From Chthonomonadia bacterium (lineage in GTDB: Bacteria; Armatimonadota; HRBIN16), in contig JABUFA010000004.1 of NCBI GenBank assembly GCA_013314755.1, positions 1-64,000 on the forward strand: a stretch of 64,000 bases of DNA, read 5' to 3'. A model generated the notes under the pieces. The model was not told the DNA's origin, did not search any database, and saw only the letters and a list, made by a program, of their open reading frames with translations. The position numbers were made by a program, and so were the translations under genes. Below, piece by piece: positions 16,176 through 25,864 of this stretch (positions are counted from its first letter, which is position 1; every line of letters starts with the position of its first letter).

Positions 16176-17991
16176 GTCCTTGCCTCCCCTCTGATATAGC
16201 AGGGTTACCGGTCTCTTTAGGGAACGTCACACGGGCGCAGATGCCCTGTTCGCAGTTGAACAGGTCGAAAGTACCCCTCAGCCCTCCGCGCGTCAGGTCG
16301 TCCACAATGCGCAACCCCAGCGTGCTCGTCTTGCGTGGGTCAAAGCTTTCGGGAAGCGGCTTGCCATCGTTGATCACTGTCAGGCAGTAGCGGTCCGGTT
16401 CCTCTCCGATGTTCACCACGATACTGCCGTTATCCCTGTCGCTGAAGCCGTGCTCCACCGCGTTCTGCACCAGTTCGTTCAAAATCAGGGCAAAGGATGT
16501 CGCCTGCTGAAGCGGCAGGAGGAAGTCGTCACCGGTGACGCGGGTCTCGATACGCTTGTGAGGAGGAATCAGTCCCTGTTGCGTGTGGAACAGGATGACC
16601 TCTGCCAGCCGCCTGACGGGAACCATATCCAGGTCTTCACGGGAGAGCAGGTCATGCACGGTGGCAATGGCAAGAATTCGGCTCAGGCTTTCGTTCAGCA
16701 CCTCTCTGGCGCTGGCGCCCTCGGCGTAGTGCATCTGCAGACGAAGCAGGCTGGCAATCTGCTGGAGGTTGTTCTTCACGCGATGGTGCATCTCCTGAAG
16801 GATGGTGGAGCGCAGGCTGAGCTTGGCATGTTCCACCGCGACCGCTGCCTGGTTTGCCAGCGCGGTCAGCAGGTTCAGCTCCTCTTCGGTGAACTGATGG
16901 AGACGGTCGGTATAACAGTTGAGCACGCCCAGCGTTCGCCCTTTGGTGCTCAGGGGGATACATGCCAGTGAGCAAAGCCCCTCTTTCGCGGCGATGTCGG
17001 CGAAGCGGTAGTTCGGATGCTCCTGCACGTTCAGCACGGTGATGATGCGCCCCTGCTGAACCGCTCGCCCGGCGATGCTGTCGCCCAGCGGGATGTTGGG
17101 TTTGGAGATGTATTCTTGGCTTTTGCTGGAGGTGGCTTTGAGCACCAGCTCTCTGCGCTCATCGTCCAGAAGCATCACGGTACACACTTTGTAGCCCATC
17201 GCCTGCGCGGTCATGTTCACCAGAAACTGTAGAATCTCCTCCAGGTACAGGCTACTGGCAATCTGTCGGGTAATCTCGGTCAGTGTGGAGACCTGCTCGG
17301 CGCGTCGTTCCAGCTGCTGGAGACGTCGCGAGCGTTCAATCACACCGGCGACCTGCGCTGCGATGTTGGAGAGGATACGCACCTGATTGCGCGTGTATTC
17401 ATGGGGGCGATGGGTGCGCACGTTGATGACGCCAATCACTTCATTCTCGTGCAGTAAGGGAACCGCCAGCATCGACTCGTATTCGCCCTCGCGCATTTCG
17501 GGAAAGTACTTGAAGCGATGGTCTTTGTACGCCTCGCGGGGCACGGCGACGTAGCGTTTCTCTCGCGCCACCCAGCCGGTGATGCCCTCCCCCATTTTCA
17601 ACCGAATCTTGCCCACCATTGGGCGTGCCTCTTCATCGGCGGCGCGAAGCACCAGCTCGGTGCGGTTGTCGTTTAGCAGGTAGATATGGCAGGACTCGGT
17701 GCCGGTGAGGCGCAGGGCAACCTCTACCAGCGCGTTCAGCGTCTCCTCCACCTCAAACGCCGAGCCTACCGCTGCGCCGATGCGCCGAAGGGCGTCCACT
17801 TCTGCGGATTGTTCTTCCAGCTGCGCCTGCAATTGCGCGATGACTTGCTGTGCCTCCAGAAGCTGGCGTTCTTTCAGCTGCAACTCCTCCACCAGAAGCG
17901 TCATATCTTCCGTTACGTCGCCGCGCGGGTTGCGGCGAAACAGGCGCATCGCTCTGCGCAGACGCAGGTTCGGTCGAAAACGCATATTCAC
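16168..17991 (-). CDS. GAF-domain sensor histidine kinase (HisKA_2 family, PdtaS-like)
   Basis: Encodes 607 residues (GTG at 17991 touching the regulator's stop; ATG at 17985 is an alternative). An N-terminal coiled coil (about 30-75) precedes two GAF domains (about 75-220 and 230-390). The phosphoacceptor motif is MHHRVKNNLQQIASLLRLQ (H402/H403), the HisKA_2 signature of the soluble kinases that pair with ANTAR regulators. The ATPase domain has LNELVQNAVEHGFSD (N box) and STLGLRIVDDL (G box). No membrane segments, so it senses a cytosolic signal through GAF. It follows the ANTAR response regulator directly, and gene order matches a PdtaR/PdtaS-like pair. The ligand is unknown. Confidence 0.88.
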   Translation of the reverse strand: MNMRFRPNLRLRRAMRLFRRNPRGDVTEDMTLLVEELQLKERQLLEAQQVIAQLQAQLEEQSAEVDALRRIGAAVGSAFEVEETLNALVEVALRLTGTESCHIYLLNDNRTELVLRAADEEARPMVGKIRLKMGEGITGWVAREKRYVAVPREAYKDHRFKYFPEMREGEYESMLAVPLLHENEVIGVINVRTHRPHEYTRNQVRILSNIAAQVAGVIERSRRLQQLERRAEQVSTLTEITRQIASSLYLEEILQFLVNMTAQAMGYKVCTVMLLDDERRELVLKATSSKSQEYISKPNIPLGDSIAGRAVQQGRIITVLNVQEHPNYRFADIAAKEGLCSLACIPLSTKGRTLGVLNCYTDRLHQFTEEELNLLTALANQAAVAVEHAKLSLRSTILQEMHHRVKNNLQQIASLLRLQMHYAEGASAREVLNESLSRILAIATVHDLLSREDLDMVPVRRLAEVILFHTQQGLIPPHKRIETRVTGDDFLLPLQQATSFALILNELVQNAVEHGFSDRDNGSIVVNIGEEPDRYCLTVINDGKPLPESFDPRKTSTLGLRIVDDLTRGGLRGTFDLFNCEQGICARVTFPKETGNPAISEGRQGHE

Positions 17992-18573
17992 CTACACGCT
18001 GTGCGCAATGATGATGGCTTCGGCAATCTCCTTCATCGACTTGCGCGTGTTCATGCTCTGTACCTGGATACGGCGGAACGCTTCCTGCTCCTTTAAGCCA
18101 TACTGGTCCATCAGGATGCCCTTGGCGCGCTCCACCAGCTTGCGCGTCTCCAGCTTGTCCTCCAGTTCGTTGACCTCTTCCTCCAGCGCGAGGAACTCTT
18201 TGTAGCGCGAGATGGCGATTTCAATGGCAGGACGCAGGTCGTTCTCGCGGAACGGCTTCACCAGATAGGCGAACACGCCTGCCTCCTTTGCCCGGTTAAT
18301 CAGGTCCATATCGCTGAAGGCGGTCAGCAGCACCACCGGAGCAATCTTCTCGCTGTTGAGGATGTTCGCTGCGTCGATGCCGTCCATGCCGGGCATCTTG
18401 ATGTCCAGAATCGCCACATCGGGCTTCAGGGTGCGTGCAGCTTCCACTGCCGACACGCCGTCGCCCGCCTCGGCGACCACCTCATAGCCCAGCGATTCCA
18501 GCATGTTCTTGAGGTCCAGTCGGATAATCGGTTCGTCGTCGGCGATTAACACTCGCAATACGCCGTTGCCCAT
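17992..18573 (-). CDS. response regulator with ANTAR RNA-binding output domain (PdtaR-like)
   Basis: Encodes 193 residues. The receiver domain (about 5-125) has the acidic pocket IADDEP, the phospho-acceptor Asp in VAILDIKMPGMDG, Thr in LLTAF and Lys in YLVKPF. A short coiled coil links it to a C-terminal ANTAR domain (about 130-190) with KLVERAKGILMDQYGLKEQE, which binds tandem RNA hairpins to cause antitermination. Start supported by GGAGGGAG. It is the first gene of an operon with its kinase and the zinc-ribbon protein. Target transcripts are not evident in the window. Confidence 0.9.
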   Translation of the reverse strand: MGNGVLRVLIADDEPIIRLDLKNMLESLGYEVVAEAGDGVSAVEAARTLKPDVAILDIKMPGMDGIDAANILNSEKIAPVVLLTAFSDMDLINRAKEAGVFAYLVKPFRENDLRPAIEIAISRYKEFLALEEEVNELEDKLETRKLVERAKGILMDQYGLKEQEAFRRIQVQSMNTRKSMKEIAEAIIIAHSV

Positions 18574-18631
18574 ACGTTCGCTCCCTCCTCGTGCCTCGCA
18601 GCTGAAGCTTGCCGCGTTGATTTGTTAAATA

Positions 18632-19804
18632 TTATATGCCCTGCACAGGGGCAGATGCAACCGCTCTGCGCTGAAGCCGCTTCACCTCTTCGGCAATAAT
18701 CTCCACCGCGATGTCTATCTCCTCCGGGGTGTTCCCCCTGCCCAGGCTGAGCCGGATGGTGCTCATCGCCCGCGATTCGTCCATGCCCAGCGCCAGCAGA
18801 ACATGCGATGGCTCGATGGAGCCCGCACTGCATGCCGCTCCCGCCGATGCCGCTATACCACGCTGGTCAAGCGCAATCAGCAGGCTCTCGGCAGAGACGC
18901 CCGGAAAGGTCACACTGAGGATGCCCGGCAAACACTGAATGGGATGACCGTTTACCTGCATGTCGGGCAGGCATTCCTGCAATTGCTGGCGAAGCCGTTC
19001 ACGCAGATACCAGATGTGTCGTGCCTGTTCATGCCCCAGCTGTTCGCAAAGCTCCACCGCCCTTGCAAAGCCCACGATGCCGGGCACGTTCTCAGTGCCT
19101 GCTCGCAGTTCGCGCTCCTGTGCCCCTCCAACCAGCAGTGGTGCAATTTTCACCCCGCCGCGCAGGTACAGCGCGCCAATCCCCTTCGGTCCGTACAGCT
19201 TGTGCGCGGATACGGAGAGCATGTCCACCCCCAGTTCGTCCACCTTCACCTCCAGCAACCCGAAGGTCTGCACGGCGTCGCAGTGGAGCCACACCCCTCG
19301 CTCGCGGCAGATTTGGGCAATCTCACGGATGGGCTGAAGCGTGCCGATTTCGTTGTTGGCATGCATCACGCTGACCAGCCAGGTGTCTTCGCGGATGGCG
19401 CGGCGCACGTCGTCGGGGTCCACCATGCCATACGGGTCAACGGGCAGGTACGTCACCTCCCAGCCATCTTCCTGCAGGCGCTGGCAGGCGTGCAGAACAG
19501 CGTGGTGTTCTATGGTGGTGGTCACGATGTGCCGCCTGTGCGCCGGGGCGACACGCGCAGCGCCGAAAATCGCCATGTTGTCGGACTCGGTGCCGCCGCT
19601 GGTAAAGAACACCTCCGCATCCAGACAGCCCAGCGCGCGCGCAATCGTCACCCGGGATTCGTCTATCAGGTCACGAGCCCGCCTTCCGAACAGATGCATG
19701 CTGGACGGATTGCCCCACGCCTCGCGCATCGCCTCCAGCATGGCGGTCTGCACTTCCGGCGCGATGGGCGTGGTTGCCGAGTGGTCCAGGTATATTTCGC
19801 GCAT
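18632..19804 (-). CDS. cysteine desulfurase (NifS/IscS family)
   Basis: Encodes 390 residues from ATG 19804 (MREIYLDHSATTP, the normal N-terminus; a GTG at 19813 is open upstream). A PLP enzyme that takes sulfur from cysteine for Fe-S clusters and thio-modified RNA. The PLP lysine is in SVSAHKLYGPKGIG, the cofactor-contact His-Cys-Asp in LHCDAVQTFG and the persulfide cysteine in SAGAACSAGS. The compact catalytic loop is that of group I (NifS/IscS) enzymes. No iscU or mnmA is adjacent in the window, so its acceptor cannot be named. Length is standard. Confidence 0.93.
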   Translation of the reverse strand: MREIYLDHSATTPIAPEVQTAMLEAMREAWGNPSSMHLFGRRARDLIDESRVTIARALGCLDAEVFFTSGGTESDNMAIFGAARVAPAHRRHIVTTTIEHHAVLHACQRLQEDGWEVTYLPVDPYGMVDPDDVRRAIREDTWLVSVMHANNEIGTLQPIREIAQICRERGVWLHCDAVQTFGLLEVKVDELGVDMLSVSAHKLYGPKGIGALYLRGGVKIAPLLVGGAQERELRAGTENVPGIVGFARAVELCEQLGHEQARHIWYLRERLRQQLQECLPDMQVNGHPIQCLPGILSVTFPGVSAESLLIALDQRGIAASAGAACSAGSIEPSHVLLALGMDESRAMSTIRLSLGRGNTPEEIDIAVEIIAEEVKRLQRRAVASAPVQGI

Positions 19805-19902
19805 AGCCGTCACCGATTGGGATTATACCTGAGACAAAGGCAGGAGAACGCCCCCCTGCTCCCGAAAGTGCCTATGGGAAACATGCGGAAAAGGAGAGCG
19901 AG

Positions 19903-20721
19903 ATGGAAATCGGCGTTATCAACAGTTTGACAAACGGTGGACGATGCTTTGACCACGTGGCGCAGTTCGGCTTGCATGTGTGTCAGCTGGCGTGCTGGGA
20001 TACCAGCCTGGCGACGCGCGAGGTGGCGCAGACGGTGGTGGAAGAGTCGGCGAAGGCGGGAGTGCGTGTATGCGCGGTGTGGGCAGGCTGGAGCGGTCCC
20101 GCAGAGTGGAACTTCACGCGCGGACCGGTGACGCTGGGCTTGGTGCCACCTGAATACCGCGCCCAGCGCGTGGAGGAGCTGAAACGGTGGGCGGATTTCG
20201 CCCGGTGGATTGGTGCGCCTGCCATCATCACGCACTGCGGCTTTATCCCGGAAAACATGACCGACCCCGAATACCCGCCAGTGGTGGAAGCCATTCGCGA
20301 AGTCGCCCAGTACTGCGCCGACAGGGGCATCGGCTTCTGGTTTGAAACCGGACAGGAGACGCCGGTGGTGCTGCTGAGAACGATCCAGCGCGTGGGCACG
20401 GGCAACCTGGGCATCAACCTGGACCCCGCGAACCTTATCCTCTACGGCAAGGGCAATCCAATAGACGCGCTGGACGTCATCGGTCCGTATGTGCGCAACG
20501 TGCACGTGAAAGACGGACTGTATCCTACCGACGGTGACCATCTGGGGCGTGAGGTGCCGGTCGGTCAGGGCAGAGTGCGCTTTCCAGAGTTTCTGAAGCG
20601 ACTCAAGGAGATAGGCTTTGACGGTGAGCTGATTATCGAGCGCGAAATCAGCGGTGAACAACAGATTCGAGACATCCGTCAGGCGGTTAGCGACCTGCAG
20701 AGGTGGCTTGCCGAAGTGTAA
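19903..20721 (+). CDS. sugar phosphate isomerase/epimerase-like TIM barrel
   Basis: Encodes 272 residues; start supported by AAAAGGAGAGCGAG. An AP endonuclease family 2 / xylose isomerase-like barrel with candidate metal ligands Glu in GFWFETGQE, Asp in LGINLDPANL, His in NVHVKDG and Glu in LIIEREISG. Family members isomerise or epimerise sugars or inositol derivatives. The stop abuts the tldD gene (next ATG one base later), so the two form an operon; that pairing does not reveal the substrate. Confidence 0.85.
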   Translation: MEIGVINSLTNGGRCFDHVAQFGLHVCQLACWDTSLATREVAQTVVEESAKAGVRVCAVWAGWSGPAEWNFTRGPVTLGLVPPEYRAQRVEELKRWADFARWIGAPAIITHCGFIPENMTDPEYPPVVEAIREVAQYCADRGIGFWFETGQETPVVLLRTIQRVGTGNLGINLDPANLILYGKGNPIDALDVIGPYVRNVHVKDGLYPTDGDHLGREVPVGQGRVRFPEFLKRLKEIGFDGELIIEREISGEQQIRDIRQAVSDLQRWLAEV

Positions 20722-20736
20722 ATGGAGGGAATGAGG

Positions 20737-22176
20737 ATGAAAGACCTGGTGCTCTTAGCCATAGACACTGCGAAGCAGAAGGGAGCAACCTACGCCGATG
20801 CGCGCATCGTGCGCCTGCGCCGGCAGAACATCGCCTGCGAGGACCAGCGCGTGAGCCTGCTGGCGGACACCGAGGACTGGGGAATCGGCGTGCGAGTGAT
20901 TGCCGATGGAGCGTGGGGCTTTGCGGGCACGTCGGTGCTGACGCGCGAGGAGGTTCAGCGTGTCGCCGCTGAGGCGGTAGCCATCGCAAAAGCCAGTGCA
21001 TCCGCCCGACGCAAGCCGGTGCAGCTCGCCCCGGAGCCGGTGCACCACATGAGCTTCCGTTCGGCGTGCGAGGTTGACCCCTTCACCGTGCCGATTGACC
21101 AGAAAGTGGGACTGCTTCTGCAGATTAACGAGGCGCTGTTGAAACATGAGGGCATTCGCAAAGCGAACAGCTTTATGCTCTTCAAACGCGAGGAGCGGTG
21201 GTTTGCCAACACCGAAGGCTCGTTGATGGACAGTATCATCTACACCACCGCCACGGGGTATACCGCGACCGCCGTGGGCGAAAGAGATGCCCGAAGCCGC
21301 ACCTATGCGCCTCCACCCCGCACCATGGGCTACGAAAACATCCACGCCGACGACCTGCTTGCCAACACGGAGCGCGTGGCGCAACAGGCGCTGGAGCACC
21401 TGAAAGCCCCTGAGGTGGACGATATGGTGACCGACCTGGTGCTGGACCCGCTGAACCTTGCGCTGACCATGCACGAGTCGGTGGGGCATCCCAGCGAGCT
21501 CGACCGCGCGCTGGGCTACGAGGAGTCGCTGGCGGGACGCAGTTTCGCCACGCCCGACAAACTGCACAAACTGCAGTATGGCTCGCCCATTGTGAACTTC
21601 GTGGCGGATAATACCCTGCCCGGTGGACTGGCAACCCAGGGTTTTGACGACGATGGCGTGGAATGCCAGCGATGGTACATCGTGAAGGATGGCATCTTTT
21701 GCGGCTACAGCACCAGCCGCGAGGTTGCCGCCGAAATCGGGATGCCGCGCAGTACCGGTTCCACCCGCGCCGACAGCTGGGGCAGTATCCCCATCGTGCG
21801 CCAGCCGAATCTCTCGTTGATGCCGGGCAAAGAGCCTCTTTCCCCCGAGGAGCTCATTGCCGATACGAAAGACGGCATCTATATTGAGGGCATGGGTAGT
21901 TTCTCCATTGACCAGATGCGCCAGAACTTCCAATTTGGCGGGGATGCCTTTTGGCGAATCAAGAACGGCAAACTGGTGCACATGCTGAAGAACGTCACCT
22001 ATCACAGCATCACCGAGAAGTTCTGGAACTCGTGCGATGCCATCTGCGATGAGCGGTTCTGGGTTCCCAACGGTGTGCTGAACTGCGGGAAGGGCGACCC
22101 CATGCAGATTGCGCAGATGACGCACGGCGCGGCGACCGCCCGCTTCCGCCAGATACAGGTGCGTCGAGCGAGGTAA
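20737..22176 (+). CDS. tldD: TldD-family metalloprotease
   Basis: Encodes 479 residues from ATG 20737 (MKDLVLLAIDTAKQ), seven bases after GGAGGG; upstream ATGs at 20722 and 20731 are possible. The TldD zinc motif HESVGH is present in LTMHESVGHPSELDRALG, with a further YEESLAG segment typical of the family. TldD pairs with TldE/PmbA to form a protease with an enclosed chamber that trims peptides; no pmbA homologue is adjacent, so the partner is elsewhere or the protein acts alone. Co-transcribed with the upstream isomerase-like gene. Confidence 0.9.
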   Translation: MKDLVLLAIDTAKQKGATYADARIVRLRRQNIACEDQRVSLLADTEDWGIGVRVIADGAWGFAGTSVLTREEVQRVAAEAVAIAKASASARRKPVQLAPEPVHHMSFRSACEVDPFTVPIDQKVGLLLQINEALLKHEGIRKANSFMLFKREERWFANTEGSLMDSIIYTTATGYTATAVGERDARSRTYAPPPRTMGYENIHADDLLANTERVAQQALEHLKAPEVDDMVTDLVLDPLNLALTMHESVGHPSELDRALGYEESLAGRSFATPDKLHKLQYGSPIVNFVADNTLPGGLATQGFDDDGVECQRWYIVKDGIFCGYSTSREVAAEIGMPRSTGSTRADSWGSIPIVRQPNLSLMPGKEPLSPEELIADTKDGIYIEGMGSFSIDQMRQNFQFGGDAFWRIKNGKLVHMLKNVTYHSITEKFWNSCDAICDERFWVPNGVLNCGKGDPMQIAQMTHGAATARFRQIQVRRAR

Positions 22177-22183
22177 CGTCCAT

Positions 22184-22255
22184 TGTCCTGCTGAGCGCTG
22201 GCGAAGCGTCTCGTTGTTGAAAAGGCTGAGATTCTTCGCTGCGCTCAGCAGGACA
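22184..22255. repeat. palindromic intergenic repeat (TGTCCTGCTGAGCGC type)
   Basis: Perfect 15-base inverted arms TGTCCTGCTGAGCGC (22184-22198) and GCGCTCAGCAGGACA (22241-22255) with a shorter inner pairing (GCGAAG / CTTCGC). It fills the space between the convergent tldD and DUF6785-like genes and resembles the widespread TGTCxTxCTGAGCG(A)AGCGAAG repeats of bacterial genomes. It could also act as a bidirectional transcription stop. Confidence 0.75.
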
Positions 22256-22284
22256 TAATTCGTAATAAACCGCTTACAGACATT

Positions 22285-24306
22285 CTACCAGTTAATCGGG
22301 TAGACGCTGATATCGGTCAAACAGCCGACAAGCGTCCAGAAACCGCCGTTCAGGAAGTCGCCGAGTATCAGCCCGAAGAAGAAAGGCAGGGACTGCCGAT
22401 ACAGCTTCATCCCGCCGAAGTGCAGAACGACCCATTTGATCGCCCACGCGATAATGAAGGGTAGCCATACCCACTGCATGGTAAAAGTCTGGGCGATAGC
22501 GTAGCCGACGGGATGGAAGGGAAACCATGAGAGCTGCATGCGCAGCACCGTCAGTATCACCGTGATGAGGAAGCCGAAGGCGGCAGCAATCGTGCCGTTG
22601 ACGTCGGCTTTGACAGGCGTTTTAATCGCCTCTGCCAGCGCGTCGAAGGGGGTGCGTCCCATATAGGTGCGCCACGGTTCAGCCTTCGCGCCTGCTCCAA
22701 ACTGATACCATATCGCCAGAGCAATCACGAAGGAGACGATAAACCCGAGCGCCACCGCGCTCATCATGGCGATAGCCAGCTGGCGCAGGTTGGCACGCAG
22801 TTCCCCACCCATCTTGAAGCCGTCCAGCTGGTGAGGCATGGAGATACAGCGTAGGTCAAAGTTCGCCAGCGGCGCGCGCATGTACGCCAGAATGGTCAAA
22901 TCCTGCACGCGGAACCCCGTCGTGCCAAAGGTGGTGGTCATGAGCTGATAGACATCCACGCTGGGACCGAACAGCCAGGCGTTACCGCTTTCGGCACGGG
23001 TGCGTGTCGCCGCCATCATGTACGATAACGCCAGCAGAACCAGTATCGCCGCTGCGCCCCAGCTCATGCCCGCCACCACACAGAAAGCGATACTGCCCAG
23101 TAACCCCGCAAAGAAGCCAATCACTGCCCAGCGGTAGGGCATCGGCTCCATGCTGTCGTCCCCTTTGCCCTGCCAGGCGGTTTGCCATACCTCGCGCAGG
23201 TGCTTCCGCGCTAGATACAGGCTGATGCCTGCCAGCCCCAGGAAGGCTCCTGCGCCCTGATGCCCTATCCAGGGATACACACTCTGTGCTGCGCCCCCTG
23301 CTGCAGCCGTCCAGCCCATCGCCGCCCCCAGCACCAGCTCCGCCTTGGTGACGATGTAGAAAAACCAGCAGCTGAACGTGACCTCGAGGGACAGCAGGTA
23401 GGCGATGCCGATAACGAACGGATAGAAAGACATCGGCATATAGCCGATAGCATTCCATGGGGGCGTGGTAACCCATTGCGCGATGTCCAGTCGGCTGGTG
23501 GCACGCAGGGGGATTTCGGGAACCGCCGGGTAGTTCAGGTGGATGGTGTTCAGCGTGCCCAGCGCAAACGGAATGGCAAAGCCCAGCCACAGCAGGCGAT
23601 TGCTGAACAGCGACTGCGGCTCGCGAATCAGCGCCAGCGGGAGGGCAACGGTGGGGAAGGTCAATCGCTCGCGTTCCACCCACTGCCGGCGCATAATCGC
23701 CATCAGGCACAGGCAGGTGAAGGTGTAAACGGTCATGAACAGCGTCCACGCGCCAATCTGCTTCCACCACAACCCCAGCGGCACCGAGGCGTTGCCCTGA
23801 TAGAAGTATTTGAGGGCGAACTCGTTCTTCTGCGCGAGCCAGTCGGGGATATATTGGTGGAACAGCTCCGCCCAGCGGTTTTCAGGGGAGGCGTAGTAGA
23901 ACGCTGCGGTGACGGTAGGAACAATAAAATGCAGAGCGCCGGACGAGGAAAGCACCGTTGCCACCGTCATCATCACGTAGATGACCAGCAGTTCCTGTGC
24001 GCTTAACGCCCAGCGCGCCGCCGCCCGTCGCAACAGCATGTTCATCACCACGAGCGCCACCAGTGCGTTGAACGCTCCCACCGGAATAGAGGTGTTCGCC
24101 AGTGCGGTGTGTCCACGCTGTCCCAGCACCAGCTCCGCCCAGTGAATCCACAGGTCAACCAGAATCACACAAATGATGCCGATAATCCATGCGCGAAGGC
24201 TCAACGCACGCCCGGGTATGCTCACCGCAGCAGACACCGGCTCCGCAACGCGCGCCTCCCTCACGCTGGTCGAGTAAGGCACTGTCCATTTGCGCCAGAA
24301 AAGCAT
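22285..24306 (-). CDS. large polytopic membrane protein, DUF6785/DUF6784-like
   Basis: Encodes 673 residues with roughly fourteen hydrophobic segments and few charged loops. A long N-terminal cytosolic stretch is followed by the first helix ALSLRAWIIGIICVILVDLWI. The pattern matches a family of large integral membrane proteins frequent in Armatimonadota and Planctomycetota and distantly like oligopeptide transporters; no transport substrate is known. RBS GAGGGGG lies before the ATG. Monocistronic and divergent from the FapA-like gene. The name rests on my recall of the family's look, so treat it as tentative. Confidence 0.65.
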   Translation of the reverse strand: MLFWRKWTVPYSTSVREARVAEPVSAAVSIPGRALSLRAWIIGIICVILVDLWIHWAELVLGQRGHTALANTSIPVGAFNALVALVVMNMLLRRAAARWALSAQELLVIYVMMTVATVLSSSGALHFIVPTVTAAFYYASPENRWAELFHQYIPDWLAQKNEFALKYFYQGNASVPLGLWWKQIGAWTLFMTVYTFTCLCLMAIMRRQWVERERLTFPTVALPLALIREPQSLFSNRLLWLGFAIPFALGTLNTIHLNYPAVPEIPLRATSRLDIAQWVTTPPWNAIGYMPMSFYPFVIGIAYLLSLEVTFSCWFFYIVTKAELVLGAAMGWTAAAGGAAQSVYPWIGHQGAGAFLGLAGISLYLARKHLREVWQTAWQGKGDDSMEPMPYRWAVIGFFAGLLGSIAFCVVAGMSWGAAAILVLLALSYMMAATRTRAESGNAWLFGPSVDVYQLMTTTFGTTGFRVQDLTILAYMRAPLANFDLRCISMPHQLDGFKMGGELRANLRQLAIAMMSAVALGFIVSFVIALAIWYQFGAGAKAEPWRTYMGRTPFDALAEAIKTPVKADVNGTIAAAFGFLITVILTVLRMQLSWFPFHPVGYAIAQTFTMQWVWLPFIIAWAIKWVVLHFGGMKLYRQSLPFFFGLILGDFLNGGFWTLVGCLTDISVYPINW

Positions 24307-24486
24307 CGGGTTCCCCCTCGCTAAACGGTTTCTCTTATTATCGGTATTTCTTAATCGTTTAATTTGACCAGCTTGTCGGGATTCCCTTCTGCCTCAGCAA
24401 CTGCCCGGCTTCTTCCGATAATACTACAGGCACAGGCAATATTCACAGGGGAGGGCAGTCCTTGTTTTGCCTGAGGGAGGAACACA

Positions 24487-25854
24487 ATGAGCATCATTCC
24501 ACAGCGGGCATCTGTGGATGGCAACTTCTGGGTGTTCTTTAACGAGGATAAGACGCAGGCGATACTGCTGGTCACTCCCCCGCAGGGAGATGGCAACCCG
24601 GTACGCACTGCGGATGTCGTCAAGGCGCTGAAGGAGATGGGCGTTGCTTACGGCATTGACGAACAGGCTATTCGGGATACTATCGAGCGGGCAACGAACA
24701 TGGCAACCAAAGTGCAGGCGGTGGTGGCGCAGGGCGTTTTGCCCATTCACGGCACCGACGCGAAGGTCAATTACCGCCTGTCGGAGGAGGCTGTTCTGCG
24801 TCCTCTGCCTCTGCTACCCGATGGCAGTATAGACTATCTGCAGATAGACCCCGCCCGTTACATTCAGGCTGGTCAGCTGATTGCCACCGTCGTGCCGGCG
24901 AACCACGGTCGCCCGGGGCGCACAATAACTTTTCCCCCTCAGACCGTGCACCAGCGACCGGGTAGAGATGCAAACCTGCGAGCGGGAGAGGGCGTCATCG
25001 CCTCCGACGACAACCTGCAGTTCACCGCCGAGAAATCGGGGTACGTGTATCTCTCCGGTGATAAACTGTGTGTCCTGCCCGCGCAACCACTTCAGGGCGA
25101 CCTGCAGGGGGCACAGCAATTTCCGCATGCACTGGTGCTGAGCGGCAACCTTCTGCCCGGGGCACAGGTGCGCGTGTATGGTGATGCTGCCATCGGTGGG
25201 CGATGCGAGGGGGCGTCGTTGAATGTGCGGGGAACCTGCTACCTGCACAGCGGAGCGCAGAGGTCAGACATCGCGGCAGACGGGAACATCCTGTTGAGAG
25301 CGAGCGTGAGCGACTGTACCCTGAGCACGCGGCGTCGGGTGATTGCGCTGAAAGAGGATGTGCAGATTGTGGGCGGGCGCATAGTGGCATTTGAAGGAGT
25401 AGAGGCGTATACTATAGGTACGCCTTCGTGGATCCCGACCGAAGTGGTGGCAGGAGTGGATACCCTGGGCGACGAGCGGTTGTTTGAGATTGCAGAGGAG
25501 ATACGCCAGTGTGAGGATAATATACAGAAAATCAACACCGCCCTGCGCCCGTTCGCCTCGGTCACCGCGGAGGTCACTTCGCCGGAGAAAAAGGAGGCGG
25601 TTCAACGGCTGATTGCACACCGTCGCCGCCTGGAAGCGCGGCTGAAGGAGCTTCAACACGAGAAGCGCACCATCACCATTCAGGTCAACGCTCCTATCCG
25701 GGCAGAGGTCGTGGTGATGGGAACGGTGTACCCGGGTGTGAAGGTAACCATCGGCAAACACAGCTACCTGGTGGAAGCAGAAATGCAGGCGGTACGCTTC
25801 TTCGTGGCGCGCGGCGAGTCGCATGTGCAGGTCAGACCACTGAACAAACTATAG
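24487..25854 (+). CDS. FapA (DUF342) family protein
   Basis: Encodes 455 residues starting after GGGAGGAACACA. The central region (about 150-330) is the FapA beta-helix type: regular short strands such as DNLQFTAEKSGYVYLSGDKLCV, with ALVLSGNLLPGAQVRVYGDAAIGG. A coiled coil follows (about 335-400) and a final polymer-forming strand set. FapA was first tied to flagellar assembly in Vibrio but most homologues are in bacteria with varied surfaces and their role is open. No flagellar genes are nearby. Ten bases before the small acidic protein gene, so probably co-transcribed. Confidence 0.8.
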   Translation: MSIIPQRASVDGNFWVFFNEDKTQAILLVTPPQGDGNPVRTADVVKALKEMGVAYGIDEQAIRDTIERATNMATKVQAVVAQGVLPIHGTDAKVNYRLSEEAVLRPLPLLPDGSIDYLQIDPARYIQAGQLIATVVPANHGRPGRTITFPPQTVHQRPGRDANLRAGEGVIASDDNLQFTAEKSGYVYLSGDKLCVLPAQPLQGDLQGAQQFPHALVLSGNLLPGAQVRVYGDAAIGGRCEGASLNVRGTCYLHSGAQRSDIAADGNILLRASVSDCTLSTRRRVIALKEDVQIVGGRIVAFEGVEAYTIGTPSWIPTEVVAGVDTLGDERLFEIAEEIRQCEDNIQKINTALRPFASVTAEVTSPEKKEAVQRLIAHRRRLEARLKELQHEKRTITIQVNAPIRAEVVVMGTVYPGVKVTIGKHSYLVEAEMQAVRFFVARGESHVQVRPLNKL

Positions 25855-25864
25855 GAGAAGTGGA

